Source of the DNA: Acytostelium subglobosum LB1
Taxonomy: Eukaryota; Evosea; Eumycetozoa; Acytosteliales; Acytosteliaceae
Assembly (NCBI RefSeq): GCF_000787575.1
Contig: NW_012236506.1
Span: 4,225-68,224, forward strand
Reading direction: 5' to 3'
DNA length: 64,000 nucleotides
Made by a program: the position numbers and the translations under genes. The first letter of the stretch is position 1, and each line of letters opens with the position of its first letter. The notes under the pieces are model-generated. The model saw only the letters and a program-made list of their open reading frames with translations. It had not been told where the DNA came from and searched no databases. This document shows, one piece after another, positions 43,519 through 55,750 of this stretch.

Positions 43519-44564
43519 CGATGGTGATGTCAAAGTACGGCCCTTCTCCTTCTTCAGGCGCGTACCCAAGGTCTAATAATAATATTTTATTATTGATTGA
43601 TTGATTGGCTGGAATAAATAATTATTATAAATTATGGATTTGTTTTTGGAAATAATTATTTTGTTTGGATTGATGGATTGATTGATTGGATTGGATTAGG
43701 CTGGATTGTATTGATAATTATTAATATTACTAATATAAGTATTGATACTAATCGATCATAATGATGATGATGATGAAGTTGTATAATTCCTTGTCCTATT
43801 CCTTATTATTAATGATGTATTGTTGACACTATTTCTTTGACAGCCTTTCTCAATCAATTATCTCTATCTATATGTATAATGTCTCTGTCTAATTCCTAAT
43901 GGCAGGTAGGTAAGGTAAGGTAGATAGATAGGTATGTATGTATGAATGTTGAAGTATGGTAAGGGTAAGGGAATGGAAGGTACGGGGAGATGGATGCAGT
44001 TGCACCTGGATAGAGTGCGCGAAACAAAGTTGATTGAATGAATGAATGATTGATTGATTGATTGATTGATTGAATGAAATGAGAGGGATGAATGAATGAG
44101 AGGGGGATGGATGGTTGTTGGATTGCAAGAGGTTGGGGTGATGGGGTTGGGGGTGTCTCCTTTTGTTGTAGTAGTGACACAAAAGGGATGAGGTATTGAT
44201 TTGTGCTTGTTTATCTCTGTGTTGTGTGTGTGTGTTTGGTGATTGATTGATTGTGTGTGTGTGTGTGTGTGTGAGTAAATGAGTAAATGATGTAATAAAT
44301 AAATGTGATGTTGTAATAATTATATGTTATATATGTCTAGAAGTAGTAGTAGTATATCCAATAATAATATTTGTCTCCAAACAAAGACAAAGAAGAAGTT
44401 GAGTGAGTGTGTGTTGATGAGAGAGAGAGAAAGAACGATGTATTTATATAAATATAACCTAAAAATAAAGTACTACTTGTTTATAAAATAATCACAAGGT
44501 AATGAATGTCGGGTGTTATTGATAATGCAAGCCAAATCAATTCCAATGAGTATGTTTCAAAGGG

Positions 44565-44664
44565 NNNNNNNNNNNNNNNNNNNNNNNNNNNNNNNNNNNN
44601 NNNNNNNNNNNNNNNNNNNNNNNNNNNNNNNNNNNNNNNNNNNNNNNNNNNNNNNNNNNNNNNN
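44565..44664. other. Assembly gap, 100 N
   Basis: Exactly 100 N, a conventional gap size. The 30 nt before it (44535-44564) and the 30 nt after it (from 44665) are near-identical copies of AATCAATTCCAATGA...ATGTTTCAAAGGG, and the right copy runs into 18 G. The contigs therefore probably overlap at a G homopolymer, and the true gap length may be zero. Confidence 0.9.
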
Positions 44665-45716
44665 AATCAAATTCCAATGATATGTTTCAAAGGGGGGGGG
44701 GGGGGGGGGTGCTGATGAGTGTTTGACCTGCCTGGCTCCATCCATCAATCAATCCAATTATTCTTTCATTCATTCATTCATTCATTCATTCATTTTAATA
44801 CATCACCATCATACCTTAGAAGTACAAACACCCCCAACCATCATCACCACCACTAAACACAACAGAACAAACAACCCACAAGCCAACCATGGTTGGGACT
44901 CATCTCCAAATCCACACCTTTAGGAGTGAAGAAGGTGATGATGGTTTGTTTGACACTTACATTCATACATACACACACAAACATCATAACCCAAACAAGC
45001 CACCACATGAGGCCTCTCTCTTCTTTGCTTTGCAACAACAAAAGCCCCAACCAACTGACTCGAATGTGGTTGTGGGTGTGTTGTGATTTGCTGTCGTGTC
45101 GTTTGCAAAGAATGGGTCGAACGAATGATTGTAAGTCACAGAAAGTTATAACATTAAGCCAAAGCAAGCCAATACGACTCCAATCAGGTGATTGTTGTTG
45201 AAATGTAACATTCAGTACTTTTATTATTGTAGTTGTTGTAGGTTTACGAAGTGAACTCATTGGGGGCATTCTTCGATAACAAACAGACAAACGATAATAG
45301 TGAAGGGCAATGTGATAAGAATGTGATGGGATTGGAAGAAGTCTACGTAAAGAGGATTATATGATGATGGGGTTAGTTAGTAACTGATGATCACAAATGT
45401 TATTGTCTTTATATATTTCAATCAACAATGTAGCCAAACAAGTAAGTAGGTATATATATTTGATCAGAATAGAATTGCCAAATTGTGAGTATCTGCAATG
45501 TATTAAGTTTGGGATCAAAACGACCTTGCCACTAAATAATTAAGACTCGTCATCTGTTTTCATCATTCAAATATATCGCTACTACTACTCCATCTGAAGC
45601 TACTTTTGATGTTGATTGAAGTTGATTGATTGAATGAATAAAGAGATATAGGATACATACATTAAGGTGAGAACGAGGATAAGACTTGTAAATGACACAC
45701 GAGTCCTTTTTGTTGT

Positions 45717-45740
45717 TGACGAAAAATGCATTTTTCGTCA
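45717..45740. promoter_or_regulatory. Perfect 24-bp palindrome upstream of the beta-helix gene
   Basis: Half-site TGACGAAAAATG followed directly by its reverse complement, with no mismatch. It lies 281 nt before the beta-helix gene start and 76 nt before a second palindrome. Binding of a dimeric factor, or a cruciform/hairpin in RNA, would explain it. Confidence 0.5.
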
Positions 45741-45816
45741 TTTGCAAAAGAGGTGCATGCTCGTTCACAACTAACCCCAGTCTTTGATTCTTGCTGGATC
45801 AGGTGTCCATCAATCA

Positions 45817-45834
45817 TGAATGCCCGGGCATTCA
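45817..45834. promoter_or_regulatory. Perfect 18-bp palindrome upstream of the beta-helix gene
   Basis: TGAATGCCCGGGCATTCA is fully self-complementary and locally GC-rich, 187 nt before the beta-helix gene start. Confidence 0.5.
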
Positions 45835-46020
45835 GCTAAACAATATGATCTACTTTAGATATCTTGTAGTGTGTAAGTGGGGATATTGACCAATCTTACC
45901 AAAGACACGGCCTTGCCTTGTCTAATCGGTCCTAATAGTATCGATAATATTATTCGTTTCAAACATACAATCATTCAATCAAACAAATAAGAAAGAGATA
46001 TATATGAAATTGACAATGCC

Positions 46021-49000
46021 ATGCCATTGCCATCATCAACCTTTATTCCTTTGAGTATACGCTCAAACACCCACTTCTTCTTCTTCTTCATCTTCTTGTT
46101 CTTCACACTTGGATGTAAGTATCATTGATTGATTGAATGAATGAATGAGGCCAATGAACATGTCACTCACTCACTCATTCAAATAGCTTGCAATGATCAC
46201 ATAACAACTACAACTACAACTACAACTACAACGACAATTACATCGATATATGTTTCACAGACGACTGGAAATGATACTATTGGTAATGGATCACAAGATA
46301 GTCCTTATCAAACGATGGGCAAGGCTATGAGTATTGTAACATCGAACAAACAACAAAATCTATACCAATGGTTTGTGTATCTAGACTCTGGAAACTACAC
46401 AAATCAACAATATTATCAATTACCACCTGGTGACAATATGTTGTCAATATCAACCTATCGATCAACATCGTCATCATCATCATCATCGTTACCAGACATG
46501 ACATATATTGAAACATTCAACATTAATATAATATGTGGACAAGTGTCAATTGCCAATGTATATGGTCGTCAACTAACATTGGACGTGAACGAGGAGCCTC
46601 AGGCACCATGCGCTGGCATCCCCGCCATTCTGAACGTCACCGGTATCAGGTCGAGCAATGTCCAGGCCACCAAGCTAAACTTTGACATCAACCACGATGG
46701 CTCCAGCACATTGGTCCAGACACATGTCTACGTGTTCAACAGCTCGATTGGTTTGATGTCCTCTTTCTATAACGGGACATTGTCGATGGACAACTGCACG
46801 GTGATGGGTGCCGTCATCAACCCCTGCGTAATGCGCGGCAGCCGCCTGAACATCACCAACAGCGTCCTGTACGACATGATCACCTCGCTCTATAACACTA
46901 GTTTCTCAATTGCCAACTGCACATTGTCGCGTACCCAGATCAGGACCGTGGGCTCCAACGGCACGCTGTCCACCTCCCAGGTGCATTACCGCGACACCAG
47001 CTTTGAGACGGTTGTCCCATTGTTATTCAACGACAACAGTCAAGTGCACATGGAGTATGTCGCGATGAACTCCATCGACAATCAAGAGACCGTGATATCG
47101 GTCGACTCGTCGCGGCTGACCTTCCACAACTTGTACTTTACCAACTGCGCGCCACACGACACCATCATCTTTGCCGTGTCGTCCACGATCATTGGCAGCG
47201 TGCTCACGCTGTCCAGCTCGCCCACGCTCAGCTTCCTCAGTCTCTACAACTCGCTCTTTGTCGTGGACATATTCGACGTGAGTATCTACGCGCAGGTGCT
47301 CTTCTTTGTGTACATGGACCAGACGAATGCGACCGCACGCTCATCAATCATTGTGACCAATGGACAGTTTTCGCAAATGGGCTTCCCCTTGCAGATGATG
47401 CTGGACGGGTCCAACCCCGGCGTGGACCTGACGGCGACGTCCGTGAAGTTCTACGACCTCGACTCGTTCCACTGCAATGGCTGCAACATCAACCTGACCG
47501 AGGTGAGCGTCGACACGACCCACGTGTTCAAGGGCTTCCAGCTGACCAACTCGCAGGTCCTCATCGATCAGACTCGGTTCATATCACTCATGTCTCGCGA
47601 CAATGTCATCACGTTGACCAACAGCACGTTCCTCATTCAAAACACATCGTTCACGTCGTGTAGCACGCCCTTCTCATTCGTGCAGGCCAATGGCGCGCTG
47701 CACAACGTGACCACCACAAACATCAACACGCAGACATCCATCGTGTTTGATCGCTCGACCGTGGCCTACCACTCATCGCTGATCTATGGCTACTTCTCCA
47801 ACGCGGACATCTTCAGCTTCACAGCGTCCAACGTGACATTTGTCAACGTAAAGTTCAAATCATGCAGCTCTGGCTATGGCCTGATGCAGGTGAACACTCT
47901 GAGCCACGTGCACCTGGACGACTGCCACGTTGAGGACGGCGGCTTCAATCGACGCACAATCATCACGCAGAACGCCACGCTTACCGCCACACACCTGCGT
48001 GTGTTCAACACGTCGCAGATCAAGAACCTGGCCTTCATCGAGATGTTTGATCGCTCAAACGTAGCCATCAACAACATGACCAATCAGAACATGTTCATCT
48101 CGTGCATGTTCTTTGTGAACCAGTCCTCCTTTGCACTCACCAACTCGCGTCACTGGCTGGCCATATCGCAGATCATCAGCGCCGTCCAGCAGTCCAACAT
48201 CTCGATCGACACGCTCACAGTGACAGGCTCGAGTGCCCCGAACATGTTCTCGTTCGTAGGCTGCGACAACATCACTATGAACAACGTGCACGTACTCTAC
48301 ATCTCAATCTTTGGCACGATCATTGACATCAACAAGTCGAACGCGACCATCACCAACCTTGAGATGACCGGACTGATGGCGACCAAAGGCATTGGCATCA
48401 TGACGCTCGAGTCCAATGTGACCCTGACTGACTCAATCTTTGGAATCAACAATGCCAACCCGCTGTTGCTCATCGAGTGGACGGGATTGCTAATGGACAA
48501 TGTAACGATCAGTGATGGCGGTGCATCCGTCATTCATATGTCATATAGCGATGTGGTGATGAGAAGCGTCCAGTTCATCGACGTCAGTCCGGACTCATAC
48601 CTCATTTTGGGCGGAATGATGGACTCATTCATCATGGACCGGTGCACAATTTCGCATTGCGATTGCACCTTTGTTGGCAGATCTCCGCTCTACCTTGAAG
48701 GACTGGTATCCAACTGCTCGATTACCAACTCATTGTTTGAGTACAACACGGCGCAGACGGGTGGGGCGATCACAATCCAGAACATCGACACTGATTGCGT
48801 TCTGCACAACAACACATTCCACTCCAATCTGGCATCGATTGGAGGCGCGATCTACTTTGAATCGGACCGATACTCTCCAATCGATCCAACAAACAAATTC
48901 ACAAGGAACTCGGCCACAATCTATGGTCCAGACGTGGCCTCTATGCTCTACGCCGCCAACGCCACCGTTGTCAGTGCCGTGTCAAACAGTGAGCCCATCC

Positions 49001-50660
49001 AGGTGGAGGTCATGGCATTCGATGGCTACGGCAATCTCTATGGACGTGACGTTGGCGAGGTCATCGTGGTGATCAGCTCGCCCAACACGCCATCATTCCG
49101 CAACACATCCTTCACAATGGGTAGCCTGTACGGCGGCCGCAGCGATTTCTACCTCAGCCAGCTCATTGGCCAGTCGGTCAACAGCAACTTCCTGGTGGAG
49201 ATCGTCGTCGACACGGTGTCGACCACGCTCTCCATCACACTCCCGATGTGTAGCCCCTACCAGTACATCTCGGAGAACTCCACGCTGTGCCAGTTCTGCG
49301 ATCTCACCAACCAGGTGTACTCAGTGTCGTTGGGTCAATGCGTCTATTGTGACAATGAGCAAAGACATCTGTCCAGTTGCTACAAGGACATCGTCGCGAC
49401 ACAGCCCAACTTCTGGATGTTTGACAATGATGTCAACTCAATACATCCATGCATTCCGGAAATATGTCTTGGTGACAACAATTGCATACCAGAGCACACT
49501 GGAATCCTTTGTGGACAATGCACCAGGTCACCAGGTTACAACAAATCAGGGTTATTCTGTTGTAGTAAGTACTCAATCAACCACACACTGGGACTATCCC
49601 ATCCTCAATGACTAACACGCATTCATTCACAGGTTCCAACAGTGTACTCATACTTATATTCTTCATTGTATATATTGCCATGTTGTCTGCGGTACTGCTG
49701 TTCAGACCGACAATGGCCAACTCTTCATTCATTGGAAGTATAATCATATTCTTCCAAACAGCATCGATATTGTTGTTCCCTCAATCACATATATATGTGT
49801 TGCCACTGTTCCGTATGTCACTGGACTACATACCATCAGTGTGCTCAACGCCACACGTCAACTACTACGAGAAGGTGGCCATATCGATTGTATCGATGGT
49901 CATTGTGGTGATGGTGGCGTCGCCCTCACTGTTGCTGTCCAGGAAGCTGCGCACCGTCCGCCAGGCACAGATACAAGAGAGCCAGCCCATCGCTGGCAGC
50001 TTACTGCACGAGTCTCGCGCAATTGGCACCTATCTATGGAGCGCTATTCACTTGTTCTTTGGTCCGCTCGTGTTCAACTTGCTCTCGCTCAGCATGCCCT
50101 GCAAGGACGTGGGCGGCAACAAGTACCTCTTGGTGGACAACGACCTGTTGTGTGACAACACGTTTCAAACAGACACGCGCATTGCCTCGATCGCCATGCT
50201 GACACTCCTGCTCACAGTTGTGCCCGTGCTCTACGCTCTCAGCCACTACGGCCATCTGATCAGCTGTGTTGGTGAACGCCTGCCACGCCTGCGCAGCACA
50301 GCCATCCAGTATAAGAAGCGATGCAGATGGTGGGGCCTGCTACACATGGCCAAGATGACGAGCTACTGTGTTGTGACCTTGGGACTGCTCATGGTGCCAG
50401 ACTACATGATCATTGGCCAACTCACTCTCGCCACAATATTCTCGACGCTACAGTATCTAGTGCGACCGTACCGCAGCAAAGAGATGAACGAGATTGAGAA
50501 CATGTCCAACGTGATGGTGCTGATACTATTGGTCGTCTTTTCCAGTCAGAACACATTCACCAGCGTCCAACGCGGTGTGCTCCTCTCAGTACTTTCCGCT
50601 TTATTCTTGCTGGCGCCACTCATTCTCAAACTTTCAAAACACCTGACGAGTCGTTTTTGA
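46021..50660 (+). CDS. Large secretory beta-helix protein with multi-pass membrane C-terminus
   Basis: Three exons (46021-46114, 46187-49564, 49633-50660) give 1499 aa. Exon 1 encodes a signal peptide (FFFFFIFLFFTLG). Then YVSQTTGNDTIGNGSQDSPYQTMGKAM, the opening of many right-handed parallel beta-helix proteins, is followed by about 900 residues of short beta-helix rungs rich in N-glycosylation sites (NNMT, NVTL, NCT). A Cys-rich segment (CQFC, CVYC, C...CGQC...FCC, about 1080-1157) precedes 8 or 9 membrane helices (1163 on) ending in a short basic tail. I know no named function. The layout suggests a cell-surface protein: a glycosylated stalk or binding surface outside and a polytopic anchor. 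The first join (LG|SCNDH) was chosen because it adds the signal peptide. Confidence 0.85.
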
Positions 50661-51073
50661 TCAAAGATCTGATCAAGGTGAAGACACACTCAAGATATTG
50701 CTCGGTTGATCAAAACTCAAGAACTGAACATAACTATCTCGGTCCTTGGTTCCAGGTCAACCACACTGAGGCCTCGATCCGACGCGATGACCTATGTTCT
50801 ATTCTACACAAAGACCCTACACACACATACACACTCAAAGTAGTGATCATCTTCCGGTACTACTGGGCTGGGCTGGGCCACTAGTGCCCTGCACCAAGGG
50901 CACTTGACATATCAACTGCCTATTCTTGACATAACCGCGACCTGCTTACCTTTGCGAGAAGCCGCATCCATCTTCACATCAACCTTTCAAAGGACCAGTG
51001 AGTGACTCAGTCACTCCAACATGAGTTATAATTTTAACATATTCAAAACAAACATATAATATAATATAACAAA
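50661..51073. other. Intergenic region, beta-helix protein / acid phosphatase
   Basis: 413 nt. It contains the stem-loop AGTGCCCT-6 nt-AGGGCACT at 50883-50904 and AT-rich sequence before the phosphatase start. I see no gene. Confidence 0.6.
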
Positions 51074-52444
51074 ATGTATATCTCCTCAACTCTATTTATC
51101 TCCTTGTTTATTGTTGGTCTTTGTTTGACTCAGACTCAGGCCCAGGGTCCAGCCTCTCAAGTACTGGCGCTCACTGGAGATCCTACACAGATGCGAGTTA
51201 GTTGGTACTCTTTGAAAAAGCCAAAAGCTCCAGTTGTACAATACAGTCTCGAGGCATTCGAACCATCATCATCACTCCAGGATAATTTGGCCATCGCCTC
51301 TATTGAGCAGTACACAGAGGAGACTTGGAAGGGTTATTCAGTCACAGGTGTGATGGATCAATTAACACCAATGACCACATACTATTATTCGGTTGGTGAT
51401 AAGGCTACCAACTTATGGAGCGACCTGGCCAACTTTACAACATCACCATCATTCTCCAATGATACTTTGGTACCATACACGTTTGCTATCTTTGGAGACA
51501 TGGGAGTATGTACCGAAGAGGTCCAGACCGTCAACAACATCGTCAGTCGTATGGATCAACTAGCCTTTGCCGTCCACATTGGAGACATTGCCTATGCTGA
51601 TCTCAACGGACTCGAGCCTCTCGTGTAAGTACTCTCCATCAATCATCAAATCGATCACTTTGGAACTATTCGAATCAATCACTAACTCCATCCAAACCCC
51701 ACTTGCACAAACAGACTTGGCAATCAGACTGTTTGGAACATATTCCTGGAGCAGATTAGACCAATCTCATCGCATATTCCATACATGACTGCCATTGGAA
51801 ACCATGATATATTGAACTTAGAGAGTGGAATCTATCGCAAGACATTCAACATGCCAAACTCAAACCAGGGCGTCGACACATGGTACTCCTACGATTACAT
51901 GGGCGTTCACTTTGTTGTTGTCTCCACCGAGCACACTTACCTTGCCAACTCAACACAGCATGCATGGTTGGAGAATGAGCTGAGGACCTACCGTGCTGCC
52001 AATCCCGATGGATGGTTGATCATGTACGCTCATCGCCCAGTCTACTGCAGTGCTCACTTCCCATGGTGTGAGGAGGACCCAATGCGCTACATCTACATTG
52101 ACAGCGTGGAGTACCTGTACCAGCAGTACAACGTCGATGTCTACATCTCTGGCCACTCCCATGTCTATGAGCGCACACTGCCCGTGTACAAGGGTGAGGT
52201 GCGTGGCACATACGACGCACCCCTGGCCCCAGTCCACTTGGTCGTCGGTACTGGTGGCAACCAAGAGGGCATCCTGCATCGCTGGCAGGATCAGCCAGTC
52301 TGGTCGTCAGGTGTTCGTCTCCTCGAGGCAGGCTTTGGACTCATGTCCGTGATCAACTCCACCAACCTCCACTGGCAATTCATTGACGATGCTACCAACA
52401 CTGTGACAGATGACATCATCCTAACCAAAGGATACTTCAACTAA
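51074..52444 (+). CDS. Secreted purple acid phosphatase
   Basis: Two exons (51074-51624, 51715-52444) give 426 aa. A signal peptide (about 1-23, cut after TQAQ or nearby) is followed by a fibronectin-like purple-phosphatase N-domain (ALTGDPTQMRVSWYS) and the metallophosphatase domain with all metal-binding motifs: GDMG (141-144), GDIAYAD (170-176), GNHD (212-215), AHRP with His290, GHSH (330-333). Tyr in GDIAY is the ligand that gives the family its colour. It should hydrolyse phosphate monoesters in the endolysosome or outside the cell. Potential N-glycosylation sites are present. Length fits the plant/protist low-mass form with both domains. Confidence 0.95.
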
Positions 52445-52528
52445 AGTGACGCGTCGTCCGTCGACTCTTTTATCTTGTATCTCTTGCATGTGCACGAGTA
52501 TGTGTGTTGTCGATTCGCTCAGGCTATT

Positions 52529-53626
52529 CTAGTCTCGCTTCGTCCAACCAAGTCCAGCCAAGCCCTTCTTGATCAAGTCTCCAAAAGTGGATGATTGTGA
52601 TTGTGATTGCGACTGTGACGATTGTAATGATGGGATGAGCCAAGGTGATTGATCGGCAAGATCATCGACGTAGGATACTTTGGTGAGCGTGAGTGGAAAT
52701 GGAGGTGCTGTGGCAGGTGCCTTCTGTCGGTCCTGCGCCTTGATTAGATCTCGCAGTTGATCCAATGTCATCTCATGTGATCCTATCCTCTCCAATACCG
52801 ACACCATTATCCTAACTTGATTGTGAAGAAATGCTCTTGCCTTGATCTCCAATCCAAGTATCTTTACATCCCTGCTTGCCATGTTGATTGTTAGTGCATG
52901 CTCGCACCACTGATCGTGTGTCCACACACTTACTTGGGAGGGTTGTTGTATCGCCAGACGTCGGGCACAGGCAGGTCGAGCACTTTGAAGCTTGAGATGG
53001 TGCGCTCAGGATTGTTCGCTTGACACTTGGCACTTCGAAAGCTGTTGAAGTTGTGTCTGCCCGTGAGTATGTCGGCGCCTTGTCGCATGAGGTCGACATC
53101 CAATGTCTTCTGAATTGCCCAGACTCTATCTTTTAGTTCGAACGGTAGTTGATTGCGATGTAGGCCACTGGTCATCCTATACAGATATGTTCGCGACTTG
53201 GCACTGAAGCGACTATGAAACGTATTGTCAACGATCGTCGTTGATATCACTCTCAAGGGATACTCTTGAAAGTTCTGATTGAGTGCCATTGTCATCACAT
53301 CTGGGTCCATCAAAGGTATCTATTCGCGAATAGTTGGTGTTAGTTGTCGCAAATGATTGAATGAATGAACGAATGAATGAATTAGGTACCTCTTCACCTG
53401 TCTTTGATATCCTCTTGTCAATGTCAAAGTGTGCGACTTGGTTTAATGCACTAACACCAGAGTCTGTACGACTGGATCCAACTACTCTTACTGGCGAGCG
53501 AATGAACACTTCTAGTGACTCTTCCAACACCTGTTGTACAGGCTTCTTCTTGCACTCATACGCAGTCTTTTGCCATCCAGAGAATGCTGATCCAACATAC
53601 TCGCATACAATCTTATATCTTGTCAT
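52529..53626 (-). CDS. tRNA pseudouridine synthase, TruA family
   Basis: Three exons (53626-53390, 53319-52934, 52871-52529) give 321 aa. TruA enzymes convert uridines in tRNA to pseudouridine; the catalytic Asp is in SSRTDSGV (Asp55). Other family blocks: the start RYKIVCEYVGSAFSGWQ, FHSRFSAKSRTYLYR, GRHNFNSFRSAKC and ARAFLHNQVRIMVSVLERIG. Overall it resembles the animal PUSL1/bacterial TruA branch more than Pus1 or Pus3. The ATG at 53626 is taken because the domain starts at once; an in-frame ATG at 53686 would add 20 residues. The first intron has an unusual GTACCT donor; the join EE|IPLMDPDV fits the family. Confidence 0.9.
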
Positions 53627-53784
53627 GTCTTGTCTGTCTGTCTGTATCTCTGTGTTCAAGTTTGAATTGACTTTTGAATGCATGTTCGGCGCTTGTCGGC
53701 AAAAGAATGTGTTTCCCCGTGGTCTGTTGCCACATGCTGGCGACAAGTCTAGAAACGACTCAACTAGGTCTAGTTCATCATCAC

Positions 53785-55750
53785 TTATTTATTGATTAAA
53801 AATGGTGTCTGTTTGATAACTCTGATGAACCATATCTCAATATTCTTGGTACCGGTTACAAGAAGTTTGAAGTCACTGTTGCCTGGTTGGACAGTGTTCT
53901 TGAAGACGGCATCAGTGATACTGAATGATGCTGTGGTCAAGTTCTTGGTAAGACCAGCTTGTACAACAGGATCGGTTACCGTAAGCACTCCAGCAACATT
54001 GATATATTGCAAAGCCCAAGTGGTGTCCTGATTGTCAAGGTATGTGACCTTGATAGTGACTGGGGTAGCAGCCTGGTTGGCGGGCGACACAAACTCATCA
54101 TCCAAGTAGAACACAATGGCATTGTTTCCACTTGTCAAGTTTGTTGCTCTGCCCTCATAGGCAATACCATTTGTTGGGTCCAATATCTTGCTGTACTTTG
54201 TCGTTCCCTTGACTGTGACGGCACCTGGAGCGACATCCCTCTGAGTCAAGTAGCGCTCATAGTTGTTCACGTAGGGCATGCCCTTCCATGTCAATGGGTA
54301 GCTGTTTCCAGACCAGAATGTATCCTGTGCACTACGTAGCTGTGCCCATGCATCGTATGCCTGGCTGGCACTCTTGCCAATCTCCAAGCGCACCCAGTTC
54401 CAATGTGCGGCGTACTTGGCAATGTAGCTGTCGGTGGCAACAACGTACAACCAGTTGACACCCATCTGGATGGCCTTGAGGTTGGACATCTTGACGGCGT
54501 AGAATAGGTTGGCAGCTGACACCTTGAATCCACAAGCATTGTAGCATTCATTCTCCGTGGCAATCACTCTCTTGGGGTTCTGTTGAAGTGGCCAAGACTT
54601 GTTCAACACAAGATATCCATTTGGATCAATTGTATATCCATATGCTGGTATCTGGGACAAATGGAAGTTTGACAACTCAGTGATACCAGTTCTAATTCCC
54701 ATTCCCTTCTGGACAGCATCACGTGCCAAGAAGTTCTTTGCTTGAGGCCATTGATCAACATCAAACTATTTTTGGTTGGGTGTAAGTGAGTGGAATGGTT
54801 CCAGAATTGAGTGATTGAGTGATACATACTGGGAAGTCCTCTCCAGTGTAGACCAACTTGTAAGCATAGTCATCAGATGGATCAGTGTTCTCTCCATTGA
54901 AGATGTTTACAAGGTCTTGCATTGCTTGTTGGAACCATGTGTTGAATTCCTGTTTGATTGATTGAGTGAGTGAGTGTGGAACATCAATACATGATTGATC
55001 AATCTTACGGTGTAGGTATATCCAGTCTTTGTTGAGAAGTTGCCAATGATGTCAAAGTCAAACTCACACCAATTGAAAGCACCTGGAACATAAATCTTGT
55101 TTGATTGATATGATGTTAGTTATTACATCATCCTTGTTCTTGGATGATTCAATCAGAGCTACTTACAAACTTCAATCTGGGATCAGCTCTCATGTTGTTG
55201 GTAATGAATAGCTAATGAATGAAAGGACGAGTGATTGTTAGAGGATGGGCAAAGGTCTCGATGGAAAGAATCCACATACATATCTGTATAGTTGCTTGAG
55301 TTGACCCCAAACGCATGGGTTCCAAATTGGAAGATGTCCCTCTCCATCATAGTCAACACCAATCACACCAACATTGCAGTAGGATTGAATCCAAGTTGGA
55401 GCCCACAGTGCACCACTTGCCCAGATACGCATCCAGAATGGTTTGGTCGTTGAGTTTTGTTCGGCAAACGAGTCAAGTACAAGGTCTTTGACTTGTCCTG
55501 GGATGTTGGTAGCATAGACACCTTGCGATGGATTGACTTGACGCCAGGCAATATCAAACACAGAAACATTAATGTTGAGCTTTGTAGTGGCCGACTCTGA
55601 GAAGAAACCAGAGTTTGGATATTGAGTTACCCATGAAGGTACCGACCAGTCCTCGCCAATCGATACCGAAGGTGTGGCACCCGATGAGCATACACCAGCC
55701 ATCACAACAACAGTGATGGCGAATGCCAATAAATATTTTAAATACATCAT
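53785..55750 (-). CDS. Secreted glycoside-hydrolase-like protein
   Basis: Five exons (55750-55280, 55211-55167, 55095-55009, 54949-54830, 54765-53785) give 567 aa. A signal peptide (LLAFAITVVVMAGVCSSGAT) leads to a domain with the feel of a TIM-barrel glycosidase: VFDIAWRQVNPSQGVY (the W-R-x-x-N-P entry strand), PFWMRIWASG, FVYVPGAFNWCEFDFD, KLVYTGEDFPFD, ATENECYNACGF. A likely acidic catalytic pair is in these strands, but I cannot assign it. The C-terminal 130 residues look like a beta-sandwich. The closest families by eye are beta-galactosidase-like or DUF4832-type secreted proteins. Function in spore or stalk wall turnover is only a guess. Each intron holds CAATCA/CACTCA repeats. Confidence 0.75.

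Larger units (their letters stand above)
43573..46020. other. 2.4-kb gene-poor region with assembly gap
   Basis: Between the kinase start (minus) and the beta-helix gene start (plus). The first kilobase is TGATTGAT, GT and AT-rich repeats with almost no ATG on the minus strand. Simple repeats: (TG)n at about 44254-44273, (TTCA)n at about 44764-44792, G18 at 44692-44709, TAAGGGTAAGGG near 43958-43969. The gap is at 44565-44664. Two perfect palindromes stand at 45717-45740 and 45817-45834. The 145-codon minus ORF at 44853-45290 and the 72-codon ORF at 45550-45768 have no recognisable content. Confidence 0.55.

Noticed and set aside
43601-43759. An upstream coding exon for the TKL kinase
   Set aside because: The only minus-strand ATG in reach (43759) meets a stop after three codons; a 5' UTR intron is simpler.
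44040-44075. Regular TGATTGAT repeats that could look like a CRISPR or satellite array
   Set aside because: They are 4-nt simple repeats without spacers, shared by introns and leaders throughout the window.
44853-45290. 145-codon minus-strand ORF next to the assembly gap
   Set aside because: No domain, odd composition, overlapping ORFs of similar length on the other strand, and no nearby splice signals.
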